DNA from: Vairimorpha apis BRL 01 | Lineage: Eukaryota > Microsporidia > Nosematidae | Assembly: GCA_000447185.1 (NCBI GenBank) | Contig: KE647132.1 | Span: 1-26,370, forward strand | Direction of reading: 5' to 3' | Length of the DNA stretch: 26,370 nt | Program-made: the position numbers and the translations under genes | Shown here: one piece after another, positions 1 to 10,034 of the stretch | How the letters are laid out: each line of letters starts with the position of its first letter | How positions within the stretch are numbered: position 1 is the stretch's first letter | The notes under the pieces: generated by a model | Seen by the model: the letters and a program-made list of their open reading frames with translations, nothing else | The model's database searches: none | Told to the model about the DNA's origin: nothing

Positions 1-557
1 TTTTATTATCAACAATAATTTTATTTGTAAATAAAAAAAAAGGAATTTTTATTGTTATTTTTCATAAAAAATAAATAAATTAAATATTTATTTTATAAAA
101 TAAAATATTTTTATTTATAATTAAATTTATATCTAAAAAAAATATTGTTTTTTATAGAAAAGCAATTTTGCTTTTTTGTTGTAACATTACATTCAGATAA
201 GATTTATCAAATCAAAAAAAAAGTTAAATTTATAATAAAACTTTAACTCAAAGTGATATTTAATGTATATTAAAATTATTAATAAATAAATTTTGTAAAA
301 AAGTACGTTTTTATTAATTTTTTTAATATTTTTTGATATTTTTTATATATTATATGATGTGAAAAAATCTAAATTTAATATTATTTAAAATTAAATAATA
401 TTATATTTTTTAATAAATTAAATTTGAGATATTTTTTTCTGTATAAGTATACTTTGTTATAAAATTAAATATTTACAGCTTATTATTGATTTATACAGGT
501 TAGTATAACTATAAAACATATTGTAAATTTATTTATTTATGAAGCAAAAGTTTTCTT
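1..557. other. AT-rich spacer, no gene seen
   Basis: No reading frame of useful length on either strand. Homopolymer A/T runs dominate. The stretch from about 430 to 557 is a little less AT-rich and lies directly downstream of the minus-strand retrotransposon fragment, so it may be the remains of that element's 3' untranslated region; this is inference only. Confidence 0.6.
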
Positions 558-965
558 TTAGTCTTTTGTTTTTGTACCTACATTGTGAGAGCTAATTCTT
601 TTTAGTATACTAGTCACGTCCGCGATTGTGCTTCCACCTTCTTCTAAACCTTGCCTATATTCAAATGATATGCTTTCAATTTTTTTTATTACCTTGGACT
701 GAATATATGCTATGATCCTGTTGTCTATATCGAACTCTCTTCTATACTTGCTGTGGTATTTTGTAACCAACTCGTCCGAAGTCATGACATATGGGATTAC
801 ATTGATTTTACATTTGTGTATTAACCCTAACTCTCTTGCCAGTAACTCATATTGTCTTGATTTTTCTAATTCTACTGTTTGTAGGTTTTCGCAATTTGTA
901 ATTCCTACTTCTATAAGATTAATAAAATTTTCCTGCTTGTCAAATATGAAAATGTCTGGTTTGTA
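558..965 (-). pseudogene. non-LTR retrotransposon, C-terminal restriction-like endonuclease fragment (copy A)
   Basis: Reading the minus strand from 965, an open frame follows a TAG at 966-968 and runs to TAA at 558-560. It starts with KPDIF, followed after about 13 residues by IEVGI, a PD...E pattern as in the restriction-like endonuclease (RLE) at the end of R2-type LINE proteins. Next come ELEKSRQYELLARELG, LIHKCKINVIPYVMT and VTKYHSKYRREF, then a basic C-terminus. Four other places in the window encode diverged versions of the same segment, so it is a repeat family. No reverse transcriptase precedes it: the copy is truncated at its 5' side, as is common after target-primed reverse transcription. 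The first ATG (783-785, minus) lies inside the domain, so this is probably not an expressed gene. The G+C content is visibly higher than in the flanks. The RLE-LINE class is fairly secure; the exact clade is not. Confidence 0.65.
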
Positions 966-1256
966 CTATAAAACATATAATTAATATTTAAAAATAATTT
1001 AAGTAATTTTATTTATTTGTATTTAAAAATAAAGATAATGCAATATTTTTAAATTTTTTAAATAAGTTTCTATTTGTTTATTTTATCGATTTTTATTTAT
1101 ATTAATACTTTCATTTTCTAAAAATTATTATTATTAAAACACATTTGTTTTTTTAAAAAATAATTTTATTATTTTGATTAATAAATTATTTTGCTAAGGA
1201 TCTATATGTTTAAACAAATTTGAAAATTTAAAAGATAATAAAATTATGATTTTTAT

Positions 1257-1510
1257 GTCTACAACCTACTTGCAAATGAACTTAGTATATTACATAAATT
1301 TAAGACAAGAATAATACCATATATGTTGATATGGGACGATGTGGTTACTAAATATCTCAAAAGACACATAAAGAGCTCGAAATCCAACCAAACCTCGAGG
1401 CCTATATAATATAATTAACTCTAAAGAAAACTTTAAAGTCTATCTCTCTAGAGCGAAGACGAGGACACGATTGGAGTGAAGCTGGAAAGGATGAGATAGG
1501 AATGCAGTAG
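1257..1510 (+). pseudogene. decayed RLE retrotransposon C-terminus (copy B)
   Basis: Conceptual translation in two frames gives LLANELSILHKFKTRIIPYM and DDVVTKYLKRHIK, then, after a frame change near 1390, LEAYII-stop-LTLKKTLKSISL and ERRRG. This parallels copy A (ELLARELGLIHKCKINVIPYVM, VTKYHSKYRREF, AYIQSKV, ESISFEYRQG) in order and spacing. An internal stop and at least one frameshift make it a pseudogene. It lies on the opposite strand to copy A, about 290 bp away. The KPD half of the domain is absent or too decayed to see. A G-richer tail continues to about 1640 and may be 3' untranslated sequence of the same element. Confidence 0.6.
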
Positions 1511-2624
1511 AGAAACTGTTAATACGAAAATCATTTGATGGTAATATTTTTGAGGAGGCGAAACCAAAACGCATTGAAAACAAAATGCTTATCAATTGAT
1601 AGTAAATAAGAACATGGTGAGGAACAAATGGTAAATCTAAATGAAAAAAATGTTAATGTCAATTAAACAAAAATGATTCATATAAATATTATAACTTAAT
1701 AAATTAAATTGGTTTATGTCTACAAAAAAATTTAATTCAAATAAATATATTTTTTAATATCATTTATTAAAATCTAATTATTTTTATGAAACATATTTTA
1801 TGTAGATAAAAAAATTTTATATATAATATTTTTGTCTTATAAAAAGTTAAAAGTATAAAAGCTTTTATCATAAATAATTATCCTATTATACTCAGCTATT
1901 GAATATTTAAAATTATTTTACAAAATTTATTTATCTAAAATAATATTAATATGTCATAATTTTTATTTTTATTTTTTTGTATATTAATTTTTGATTTGTA
2001 AATTAATCAAACTTTTTAAAAATTGTTTTAATGTTTTATTTATATTAAATTATAATAAAGGTTAATATTAAAATAAATTTCGATTTTAACATAAATATAC
2101 AACTATATTTTTTACACAAAATTTTAAATTGAATTTATGTTTAAACAAAAAAAACTTTATAAAATGATTTAATGTTGTAAGTTTTTTCATAAATTATTTA
2201 ATATTTGTTAATTTATTATATAATTTAACTTGCATGAATATCAAAAAAAATTTTGCATACAATTTAAAGATATATTTAATTTGCTTAATTGACTTAAAAT
2301 TTTATTTTAATTAAAAAAAATTACATTGTAAACAACCAAAAATTAATTTTTATAATACATATTTTTATTGTTTGAATGTAAATTATAAATTTTTAAAGTT
2401 TATTTTATCTTATTAAACAAATAATTTAATCATTTTATTGATAATTCAATTAAATTTTTTTTACACAGAAAAAAACAACTGTAAGTTTTTATAAATTATA
2501 TTTAAAACTAATGTTTAAAAAATTTTGACTTTTGATATTTTTATAAAACAAAAACATTTTAAAATTGATACAAATATAATCAACAATAAAACATTATTTA
2601 TATGTTTTTTCAAAATTTATAAAC
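1511..2624. other. AT-rich spacer
   Basis: To about 1640 the sequence is relatively G-rich and probably belongs to retrotransposon copy B. Beyond that there are only A/T runs and short stop-riddled frames up to the glutaredoxin start. No CCC-type signal, tRNA or tandem array was recognised. Confidence 0.55.
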
Positions 2625-2936
2625 ATGACTGTTTTAACAGATTTAATAAAGCAAAAAAAGACATTTGTTGTAACTATGGAAAAATGCTCAGATACAGTTA
2701 AAGGTTTAAAATTACTTGATGATAATAATATTAAATATGAAAAAATTAAAAAAGAAGATAATCAAGATTTAGTTAATGAAATTATACAAACATACAATTT
2801 TAAATATTATCCAACCATATTTTTAGATGGAAATTTTATAGGAGGTGATAAAGAATTAGAAATATATCTTAAAAAAATAAAAATTGATTTTCTTTTTTTT
2901 TGTATAAATGTTTATTTAAAAAATTTAATAAATTAA
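2625..2936 (+). CDS. glutaredoxin-like protein, single-cysteine active site
   Basis: 103 codons. Glutaredoxins reduce disulfides or glutathione mixed disulfides, and monothiol types help to carry Fe-S clusters. The thioredoxin-fold order is visible: a strand (TFVVTM), the active-site position C21-S-D-T24, a helix (GLKLLDDNNIKYE), then YYPTIFLDG with the cis-proline P63, and IGG at 72-74 in the glutathione-binding turn. The second active-site cysteine is replaced by Thr24, so only a monothiol reaction is possible. It is not the usual CGFS motif. The last 20 or so residues (FLFFCINVYLKNLIN) come from a T-rich stretch, do not look like glutaredoxin and may be read-through. A more coding-like segment lies just downstream at 2963-3007. 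No CCC start signal precedes the ATG. Family call good; exact role open. Confidence 0.72.
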   Translation: MTVLTDLIKQKKTFVVTMEKCSDTVKGLKLLDDNNIKYEKIKKEDNQDLVNEIIQTYNFKYYPTIFLDGNFIGGDKELEIYLKKIKIDFLFFCINVYLKNLIN

Positions 2937-4022
2937 AATATAAAAACGTTTGTTTTTTTTAGACTATAGAATCTATAAAAGGTTATTTGAATAAAAAGAC
3001 ACAGTAAACAAACAAATATTTTTGATTAGTTTTTATGTATATTATTATGTAAAAATAATAATATTTACAATTAATTATAAAGTAAAAATATTTAGTATTT
3101 TTGTTTTAGTAATTTTTTATATAATAAAAAAATTTAATTAAATAAAAATCATGTATTCTGTATTTAACAAAATTTAAAACAATTTTTTAGTATTATTTTT
3201 TATTAAAAAAATCATTTTAAAAAAACAATATAAACATATTAATAATCAAAATATATATATAATTTATTTTAACAAAGTAAATTTTTGTGTTTAAAAAGTT
3301 AAATTTTAGTAAAAAGATTTTTTTTAAAAGATTCGGTTTTTAATATTTTTTTGATTTAGATTTGATTAAATCTATTTTTTTAATTTATTTCTAAAATAAA
3401 AAAATCTGTTTGGGAAAATTAACTTTTCTCAATTTTATTATTTGTAAATTTATATATCAGATGTTTTTTCTAAATTTTATTAAAAATATTAAATTTTTTT
3501 ATAAATATTAAATTTACTTCAAACGTTAAATTATTAAAAAAATTATGTTTTAAAATATATTAGAGCAAAAAATTAATTAAAATTATGTTTTTTTTTATTT
3601 AATTATTAATTATATGTTTCAAATAATAATTTTTAAGATATTAAAGAACAAACATGTTATTAGGTTATCAAAAATCATGATGATAATCATTAAATTTTTG
3701 ATACTATTTTTAAACAATTCAAATTATATAATTTTTTAGAGCAAACTATAAAAAATAATAATTAAATTTTGAAATAAATTACTGATAATAATTTTTAACT
3801 TTTAATAATAAAATCAAAAAATTACTCATTATAAAATAAAATTAAAATTAAACATAAATTTAATTAAAACATAGGTTTTAATTTAATTTAATTTTAAAAC
3901 ATGTTTTGAATAAAGTATTAAATGTCTTGAATGGTTTTATATTTATCACATGGTCTAAGTTCCATCAATCATAAAAATTGTTGGTTCATTAAACTATTTA
4001 AATTTAATATTAAAGTGTAATT
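2937..4022. other. AT-rich spacer with one hairpin
   Basis: The gap between the glutaredoxin and lectin-like genes. The first 70 bases include a T-run ending in AG, then a short coding-like stretch (2963-3007). A perfect 9-bp inverted repeat lies at 3666-3703. Nothing else was recognised. No CCC motif precedes the ATG at 4023. Confidence 0.5.
3666..3703. repeat. inverted repeat (9-bp stem)
   Basis: TATCAAAAA at 3666-3674 is matched exactly by TTTTTGATA at 3695-3703. The 20-base loop contains a second short palindrome around TCATGA. In such AT-rich DNA a stem of this kind can arise by chance. Confidence 0.5.
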
Positions 4023-6521
4023 ATGTGGTTCTTTATAACATTTGTTTATTTACAAAGAGTTATGATTTCAATGTACAATGACAATTCTCTACATTTAGCT
4101 ATTGTAGCCTTGGAAGATAAAGATGTTGTTCGTATAGTTGACAGTAAAAAATTTATAACTCCTCAAAAACAAGACAAATTTAATTTAATTGGAAATGATT
4201 ATTGGTTTATAATTAATAGTATGGAAGTTGAACTTAATTTATGTGGAAAGTTAAGTGACCCAGGTGTAGTTTTATGTGACTTTCAACCTTATAAAATGAT
4301 ATTTCAAAAACAAGATGAAGCCGGTAAATCTTTTTTTAAAACTGATAACAATTTATGTTTAACTAAAGGAAACTTTGATAAAGCAACAGGCGGTTATGAT
4401 GTTTTTATGCAAAAATGTGGCAGTTTGGATTCTCAGTCTTTCAAATTATTAATGACAAATGACGATGATGTTGTTGATAACCGTGAAGGATATATAAGTC
4501 CTAGAGGTATATTTGTACCAACAGATGAAGAAAGTTCTGAATATGAAAGAATTCAAATTGAAGAAGATCCTGAATACGAAATTGGAGCAATAGATGGTGA
4601 TTTATATATAAAAAATGAAGTTGAAGGTGAAAATCCACATTTAATTAATAATATAAATGGAACGCCAAGATTTTGGAGAAATGGAAGATTATATGGAAGC
4701 TTAGGAGAATTTATTCGATCAAATTATGGAAATAGTCGACCTATTGATATAAGAAATTTAATTAAAGCTAGAATTCACAATAAAAGAATTGCAGGTATGG
4801 ATAATGCATATAGTATGATAGGACGATCAGCTGAAAATAATGCATTATTTGGATCCTACTCAGATGAAAATACCTCACACACAGGACATCGAAAAATTAA
4901 TGTTGCGGCAGGCAGTGCTGCTGACGTCAATGATACAAGCAGAAATTTTGTAGGTCTAAATTCATTATTAGGAAATATTTATGACTATAATACTTTAAGA
5001 GATTTTTATACACATGTAAATCAATCAAAAATTAGTGGAAATATTTTAAAAGGTATGCAGGAAAGATACTCACATTTAAATTCTTCTAATATAAACAATC
5101 CACAAATTGACTTATCACCAGAAACAAGAAGAAATGTACGATCTACTTATCATGATGAATCTCATCTGAAATCTGCTGATGGTAAACTTGCTCATGTTAA
5201 TAAAGTAGGTAATACTGCAGGAAATATAAATAATGTATTAGGAAATAATATTCATACAAATGTCGCTCAAGGCAATTTTGGAAATGATTTAAATTTAAAT
5301 AATAATGTCGCAGATGCCATTCATCATAATAAATATGGATTTAGCAACGAAGATTATAAAAACCAACATAATTTGCATTCAAAAACAAGTTTTTCAAATA
5401 TTAATTCAGAATCAAAGAGAAAACATGCTTCACACCATCATTCACATGGATCTAATGATGATCACGATTCTGACGATCATATACAAAATTATAATAACAG
5501 TAATTCAAATGCTTCATTGAACGATACTAACACACATAACCATTCAAGAAATTCTGATCAAAATAATCATGGTGGTTCTCGTAGAGAAGATTCTCATGAT
5601 GGATTCTATTCTAGTACGGGAGGACGACATTTTGATCAAAATAATCATGATGAATCATATAGAGAAAATTCTCATGATAGATTTAATTCCAGTACGGGAG
5701 GACATCATCATAAAGATTCAACACATGATCACAGTATTAAAAATTCATTAATTGATCATTCAAATGAGTCATCAATGCACAGCTCAGAAAATACTTCAAA
5801 TGTTAGTTCTCATAACGATTCATCAAATATTTATAATAATAAAGATAGCTCATATTATACTTCAGGTGGTTCAAGCAGATTTACAAACCAAAGTGATAAT
5901 GAAACAAAATTGAACGGAAGTATTAATGGAAATATTTCTAAGAGACGGTTTGCTCATGGTGTCGGTGAAAAAATACCAGTAGTATTTAATTACACTAAAA
6001 TGTGTGCAAATCAATCTGTTTTATTACAAAATCAAAATAATTGTATTGATCCTTCCAATTCCACACAAGAATCTTCTAATTTAAACGAAGAAACTTTAAA
6101 TAATTTTAAAAGTTTATCTAAAAATCCAGCTAGTTTAGCAAGTTATTTATCGTCTGGAGGTTTCGGTTCAAAAAGTAAAATTACGAAATCTTCTAAATCT
6201 GGACAAGGATCATTAACTTCTAATTTATTTTCAAGTCATGGAAATATAAATGCTGGTTTGAACTCAAGAGAAGCTATGATAAGCGCAGAAAAAAGAAATG
6301 ATACCATATCTAAAGGAATAGGTATTAATGCTTCAGGATCAGTTTCTGGAGGATTAAGTTCAAGTGGTTTAATGTCAGGATCATCAAATATAAGTGCTCG
6401 TGAATCAGCTAGTATGAGTAAAAGTGGATCTTATAGCAGATCTGTTCATTCAGGTGGGCATGGATCTGTTGCACATTCTAAGAAAACAACTTCTATGAGT
6501 GTTAATTCTATTTACAGATAA
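4023..6521 (+). CDS. ricin-B-lectin-like, His/Ser/Asn-rich protein; spore wall or polar tube candidate
   Basis: 832 codons, one uninterrupted frame. Residues about 22-145 have β-trefoil lectin features: DNNLCLTKGNFDKATGGYDV, then MQKCGSLDSQSFKLL, matching the 'LCLT...G..V.l..C....Q.F.l' pattern of ricin-B-type repeats. Residues about 150-280 are acidic and ordered-looking. From about 360 the protein is Asn/Ser/His-rich, with a His-rich stretch (about 465-590) holding two tandem 26-residue repeats beginning DQNNH. The last 190 residues are Ser/Gly-rich with Lys/Arg (GSVSGGLSSSG, SGSYSRSVHSGGHGS). The first nine residues (WFFITFVYL) are hydrophobic but short for a signal peptide; M14 or M17 could also be the start. 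There is no toxin catalytic chain, so the lectin domain implies only carbohydrate binding. Lectin-like and His/Ser-rich proteins are known from microsporidian spore walls and polar tubes; assignment to either is inference. Confidence 0.65.
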   Translation: MWFFITFVYLQRVMISMYNDNSLHLAIVALEDKDVVRIVDSKKFITPQKQDKFNLIGNDYWFIINSMEVELNLCGKLSDPGVVLCDFQPYKMIFQKQDEAGKSFFKTDNNLCLTKGNFDKATGGYDVFMQKCGSLDSQSFKLLMTNDDDVVDNREGYISPRGIFVPTDEESSEYERIQIEEDPEYEIGAIDGDLYIKNEVEGENPHLINNINGTPRFWRNGRLYGSLGEFIRSNYGNSRPIDIRNLIKARIHNKRIAGMDNAYSMIGRSAENNALFGSYSDENTSHTGHRKINVAAGSAADVNDTSRNFVGLNSLLGNIYDYNTLRDFYTHVNQSKISGNILKGMQERYSHLNSSNINNPQIDLSPETRRNVRSTYHDESHLKSADGKLAHVNKVGNTAGNINNVLGNNIHTNVAQGNFGNDLNLNNNVADAIHHNKYGFSNEDYKNQHNLHSKTSFSNINSESKRKHASHHHSHGSNDDHDSDDHIQNYNNSNSNASLNDTNTHNHSRNSDQNNHGGSRREDSHDGFYSSTGGRHFDQNNHDESYRENSHDRFNSSTGGHHHKDSTHDHSIKNSLIDHSNESSMHSSENTSNVSSHNDSSNIYNNKDSSYYTSGGSSRFTNQSDNETKLNGSINGNISKRRFAHGVGEKIPVVFNYTKMCANQSVLLQNQNNCIDPSNSTQESSNLNEETLNNFKSLSKNPASLASYLSSGGFGSKSKITKSSKSGQGSLTSNLFSSHGNINAGLNSREAMISAEKRNDTISKGIGINASGSVSGGLSSSGLMSGSSNISARESASMSKSGSYSRSVHSGGHGSVAHSKKTTSMSVNSIYR
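5556..5711 (+). repeat. two tandem 78-bp in-frame coding repeats
   Basis: Unit 1 (5556-5633) and unit 2 (5634-5711) both begin GATCAAAATAATCATG and both encode a 26-residue His/Ser/Gly-rich unit containing NSHD or DSHD and SSTGG. The period is an exact multiple of three, so copy number can vary without breaking the frame. Confidence 0.85.
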
Positions 6522-7318
6522 ATTTGATAAAAGAGTTCTATATATAATAAATATTTAATTATTTTTTTTATAGTTTAAATTACAAATAAAAAATTAAAAT
6601 CAAAAAGATAAGTTTTAAATGTACATTTTTTATTGTTGTTTTATTTGTAAAAAAATAACAAATTATAAATATTCTTTTAAAAATTGATTCTGTAAAAATA
6701 AAAATTGATTTTTGTATAAGATTTTTGATAACTTTAATTAAAAAAACTTTTTTATTTTACAAACTTGTTTCTTTTATTAAAAAAACATTTTTCTATTTTA
6801 AATAAAATACTCCTTAAAGATGATAAAAAATGATTTATATAAAAATAACATATAAAATGTTTTTTTTAATACATTGGTAATTTTTTCGATAAGTATCGGT
6901 TTTAGACGTCTATCAATTTTTTATAAAAAACTAAAAAGTAATAAAATTTAATTAGTACATGTTATCTAAAATTGAAATTCCAAGGTTTAGTCATTTAGCA
7001 TTAATAAATTGTTTTTTTAAGATTTATTTATAATATATTAAAACTTGATGTAAATAAAAAATAAAATATTTTTACGGTCTTTTTTAACTTTCTATAATTT
7101 TTATAAAAATGTTATAACGTTAAGAAAATAAAATTTCTTAATAATATTAATATATTTTACAATGACAAATACCTTATAACAAATAAAATTAAATTAATTT
7201 TTTTACATTTCATTATTTAAATAACTATTTTTAACCAATGAATTTTTCTTTTAAATCATCTTTTGTTTCATCTTATTTGTTACATTTTTTATAAATATAA
7301 AAATTTATAAAAATAACA
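6522..7318. other. AT-rich spacer
   Basis: No coding frame seen. Around 6885-6920 a slightly GC-richer patch contains two short palindromes, CGATAAGTATCG and AGACGTCT, about 10 bases apart. They could be regulatory or chance. Confidence 0.5.
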
Positions 7319-8182
7319 ATGAATTCATCTAACAATATAAATGCTTTTGTATTTTATACACTTACGTTTATGTTTACAATATGGAGAAGAAATAAGAGTA
7401 CTATAACACACAACAAATTTAAAAAACAAATTAGATGCTTAGGATCATTTTTTATATTTGTTACAATTTTTAGTTCTGTTTTATATAATTCAATTATATA
7501 TTATTTAAATGATAAGATAGATATAAATAAATATGATTTTGAACTTGGTGGATTTTATAAAAAAGAATATTTTATTGATTTTTATAATTTTAAACTTGAT
7601 TTAGTAGAAATGTTAAATATATCATATATGATAAGTAAAATATTTAGGATGTCAGCAGTATTCTTATTGATTGGTTTAGTAAGTCCAAGCATATATTCTT
7701 TTAATAAGGAAAATTTAAATATGTCGTTTTCACGTATTTACTCAATATTAAGAATTCCACTACTGTTGTTTATTTACTACAAATTAAAAACACTAGATTA
7801 CACAAAACTAATATTCTTTGAATCATTTATTTTAGGAGCTGAAATTTATATTTGTTTGGTATTTATATTAATGTTAAAAACAAAAAACAAAATATTAAAT
7901 AACAACAATAATATGGATACTTTAACTTTATTAGGTGTTGTATTGTTTTTATTTAGTTTTTTAAATTACACTATAAATAGTCTTGCACTACCATTTACTT
8001 ACACAACTGAAATATATGACTTCAAAAATAGTTTAGTGTTTGCTTTAAAACTCATTATTGATATTATTGTTGTTTGTATGTTTTGTCCATTAAAAGAACA
8101 AATTGTTAATGAAAATGAAGTAGCTAAAGAATACACAATTGAAGTAGGAAATGAAATGAGACAAATGGTTTTATATCATTAA
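7319..8182 (+). CDS. polytopic membrane protein, family not recognised
   Basis: 287 codons, intact. Hydrophobic segments appear at about residues 8-22, 39-61, 109-127, 143-154, 163-187, 200-222 and 236-256, giving six or seven membrane spans joined by short polar loops. The largest loop (about 62-108) is rich in Asp, Lys, Tyr and Phe. The C-terminal tail (about 257-287) is polar and Glu-rich and probably cytosolic. No transporter signature, nucleotide-binding motif or conserved charged residue inside a span was recognised. Codon use is strongly A/T-ending, as in the neighbouring lectin-like gene. The ATG follows a very AT-rich leader without a CCC motif. It could be a transporter, a lipid-modifying enzyme or a lineage-specific membrane protein; the sequence does not decide. 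Confidence 0.7.
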   Translation: MNSSNNINAFVFYTLTFMFTIWRRNKSTITHNKFKKQIRCLGSFFIFVTIFSSVLYNSIIYYLNDKIDINKYDFELGGFYKKEYFIDFYNFKLDLVEMLNISYMISKIFRMSAVFLLIGLVSPSIYSFNKENLNMSFSRIYSILRIPLLLFIYYKLKTLDYTKLIFFESFILGAEIYICLVFILMLKTKNKILNNNNNMDTLTLLGVVLFLFSFLNYTINSLALPFTYTTEIYDFKNSLVFALKLIIDIIVVCMFCPLKEQIVNENEVAKEYTIEVGNEMRQMVLYH

Positions 8183-8714
8183 AAATACATTATCAAAAAA
8201 GTTTTTTTATAATGTTAATATTATTTTTTATATTATAAACTAATTTTTTATTTATAATTTTCTATTGAAATAATCGTAACATTTTACAAATATTTTTATT
8301 TAACATATTTTTGTTAAATTTATTTTCTCCATTTTTTAAATTATAGATTAATTTTAATTATTTTAAATTATTTTAATTAATTTTTTTATTTAAAAAACAT
8401 TTATATTAGCAAAATTAAAGTAAAAAATAAAAAAAGTTATACTAGTTTATAAAATATAATAATTTTTTACCTTTAATTAAAAAACTTAGATGTAAACTTA
8501 ATTAAACATATATTATTAATTTAAAAATAAATTTGATAATTACATATTAAATAAAACTGTTTTTTATATACTATTATTTTTGTTTTTTAAATATCTTTTT
8601 TTATAAAAGTATGTATCCAAAAGAAATTTATAAAAAAATTTTGTCATTATTTATGTTACGTTTTTAATTTATTTGAAAAAATATATTTTAAATATTTTAC
8701 TATTTTTTATAATT
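8183..8714. other. AT-rich spacer before the duplicated unit
   Basis: No gene recognised. A short frame of about 18 codons starts at the ATG at 8611 but is too short to support. This sequence is not present before the second copy of the duplicated unit, so it marks the left edge of the duplication. Confidence 0.5.
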
Positions 8715-8718
8715 AAAT

Positions 8719-8862
8719 TTATAATTTAAAACAAATGATTTTTAAAAAATCTTGCATATATTCTTGTGAAATCTGTTTTTTAAATAACACTAAAAATGTT
8801 ATTTGTTTAAAATTTTCATGTTTTTTTTTAATTTTAATATAAAAATCAATAAAATTGTCTCC
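8719..8862 (-). other. short open frame on the minus strand inside duplicated unit, copy 1
   Basis: Reading the minus strand from 8862, 47 sense codons run to TAA at 8719-8721, giving a Lys/Phe-rich peptide containing ITFLVLFKKQISQEYMQDFL. The only ATG is internal. The second copy (about 10300-10441) has the same peptide except that one base is missing from an A-run, and it carries substitutions that change Q to H, K to E and I to T. It may be the remnant of a gene end; no family recognised. Confidence 0.25.
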
Positions 8863-8930
8863 TTAATGATTTTATTATTATTTGTCAATTATAAAACTTA
8901 AACATTTAATAAAACTTTGATTTTTTTTGA

Positions 8931-9523
8931 ATGAAACCAAAAGATAATTTATTATATACGATTGAAAGTTATTTCGAATATAATGAAGTACTCGATATGT
9001 ATGCAATTAATTTTTATTCCACATTTATGATGATAAACGACAATAGGATTTTTTATACGAAATTGTCTAAAGTTGCTAAATACAAACAGGTCTTAGATTT
9101 ACAATTGAAAATCAAATTATGGATATTCCTTGTGAAAAGATATTAAAAGATTAGTATTTCAATTCTTTAAAAATGTTAGTGAGAATACAGAGATTATAGA
9201 TTTGACTCATATAATCGGTACAGCAATTTTACATTTTGGTGGCCATTACTTTCTGATTTATTTATCTAATTCAAGTTATGGTGATTTCAGAAAAATGATG
9301 TTAAAAAGAATTGCTTTTATTTTTTCCTCATGATAAAAATAAAATTTTACTTGAACAATTTGATGATTTTAAATTTTATGTTAAAGATGGAAATATTTTA
9401 ATACCTTTGGAAAATAATTCTGATTTAGGAAGTGCTCTTTTTCATTTTAATTTTAGATTGAATGTTTATGTAAAATATGTCAAATTAAAAAAAAGTAAGA
9501 ATATAAATAAAAAAGCATGTTAA
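8931..9523 (+). pseudogene. ubiquitin-specific-protease-like C-terminal half, frameshifted (copy 1)
   Basis: Begins MKPKDNLLYTIESYFEYNEV, as in the copy at 10510, but runs out of frame at 9085 (AAAC where the other copy has AAAAC), has another run-length change near 9135, and a third near 9314-9331. The last part is open from 9311 to 9523 and contains EQFDDFKFYVKDG. Read across the breaks it is about 195 residues, with GTAILHFGGHYFLIYL followed by QFDDF: the arrangement of the catalytic His box and Asp in peptidase C19 (USP) enzymes, which cut ubiquitin from proteins. The Cys box (GNTCY-like) that should lie upstream is not visible, so if the assignment holds, this is half an enzyme. All disruptions are single-base length changes in A or T runs, so sequencing error is as likely as real decay. 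Family call moderate. Confidence 0.5.
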
Positions 9524-10014
9524 TTGTATTTTAATAAAAAAATAAATTTGATTTTTAAACCAAACAATAATGTATTTATAGTTTAATAAGTATAAAAAAT
9601 TTAAAAGTATTTTAATTTTTGATTTTGTTTTCGAATTAATTTTATAATGTAAAAATAGTATTTTTTAGAATTACTTTGTAATTTATATTTTTTTCTTTTT
9701 TTAAATTTAAATCAATAAATTTTTATTAGTAAATTTTAATAAATTTTCAGTGAATTTATATCAATAAAAGTTTTATAACAAATAAGTTTCGATGATTATG
9801 CATAAACATATTCTTATATCGTATTTATAACATTTTTGTAAAAATATATATATAGATAGATATATATTTAATTTTTTTAGAAATTAAAATACATTTCAAC
9901 ACTTATTAATACAAAAAACATCAAAAATTTAAAAAAATATTGATTAAATAAATTTATTTAACTATTTTTTTTTTAAATTAGTTATAAAAGTGACTATAAA
10001 ATTAAAAAATAATT

Positions 10015-10034
10015 NNNNNNNNNNNNNNNNNNNN
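10015..10034. other. assembly gap (20 N)
   Basis: Twenty N bases: a scaffold join whose real length is unknown. It falls exactly at the right end of duplicated unit copy 1 and at the left end of retrotransposon copy C, so adjacency across it is not proven. Confidence 0.98.

Larger units (their letters stand above)
8715..10014 (+). repeat. duplicated unit, copy 1 (to the assembly gap)
   Basis: Nearly identical to 10295-11596, with an offset of 1579 bases at the left rising to 1582 at the right because of small indels. Most visible differences are run-length changes in A or T homopolymers, with a few substitutions near the left end. The copy ends exactly where the run of N begins, so its true right flank is unknown. 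Confidence 0.85.

Noticed and set aside
712..984. 90-codon plus-strand frame opposite retrotransposon copy A
   Set aside because: It is the antisense shadow of the RLE coding segment, which has clear domain motifs.
4023..4460. Toxin gene because of the ricin-B-like domain
   Set aside because: Only a carbohydrate-binding β-trefoil pattern is present; there is no catalytic toxin chain, and such lectin domains are widespread in harmless proteins.
5305..5751. Plus-strand frames overlapping the lectin-like gene
   Set aside because: Out-of-frame shadows of the His/Asn-rich repeats; the long frame is intact and explains the region.
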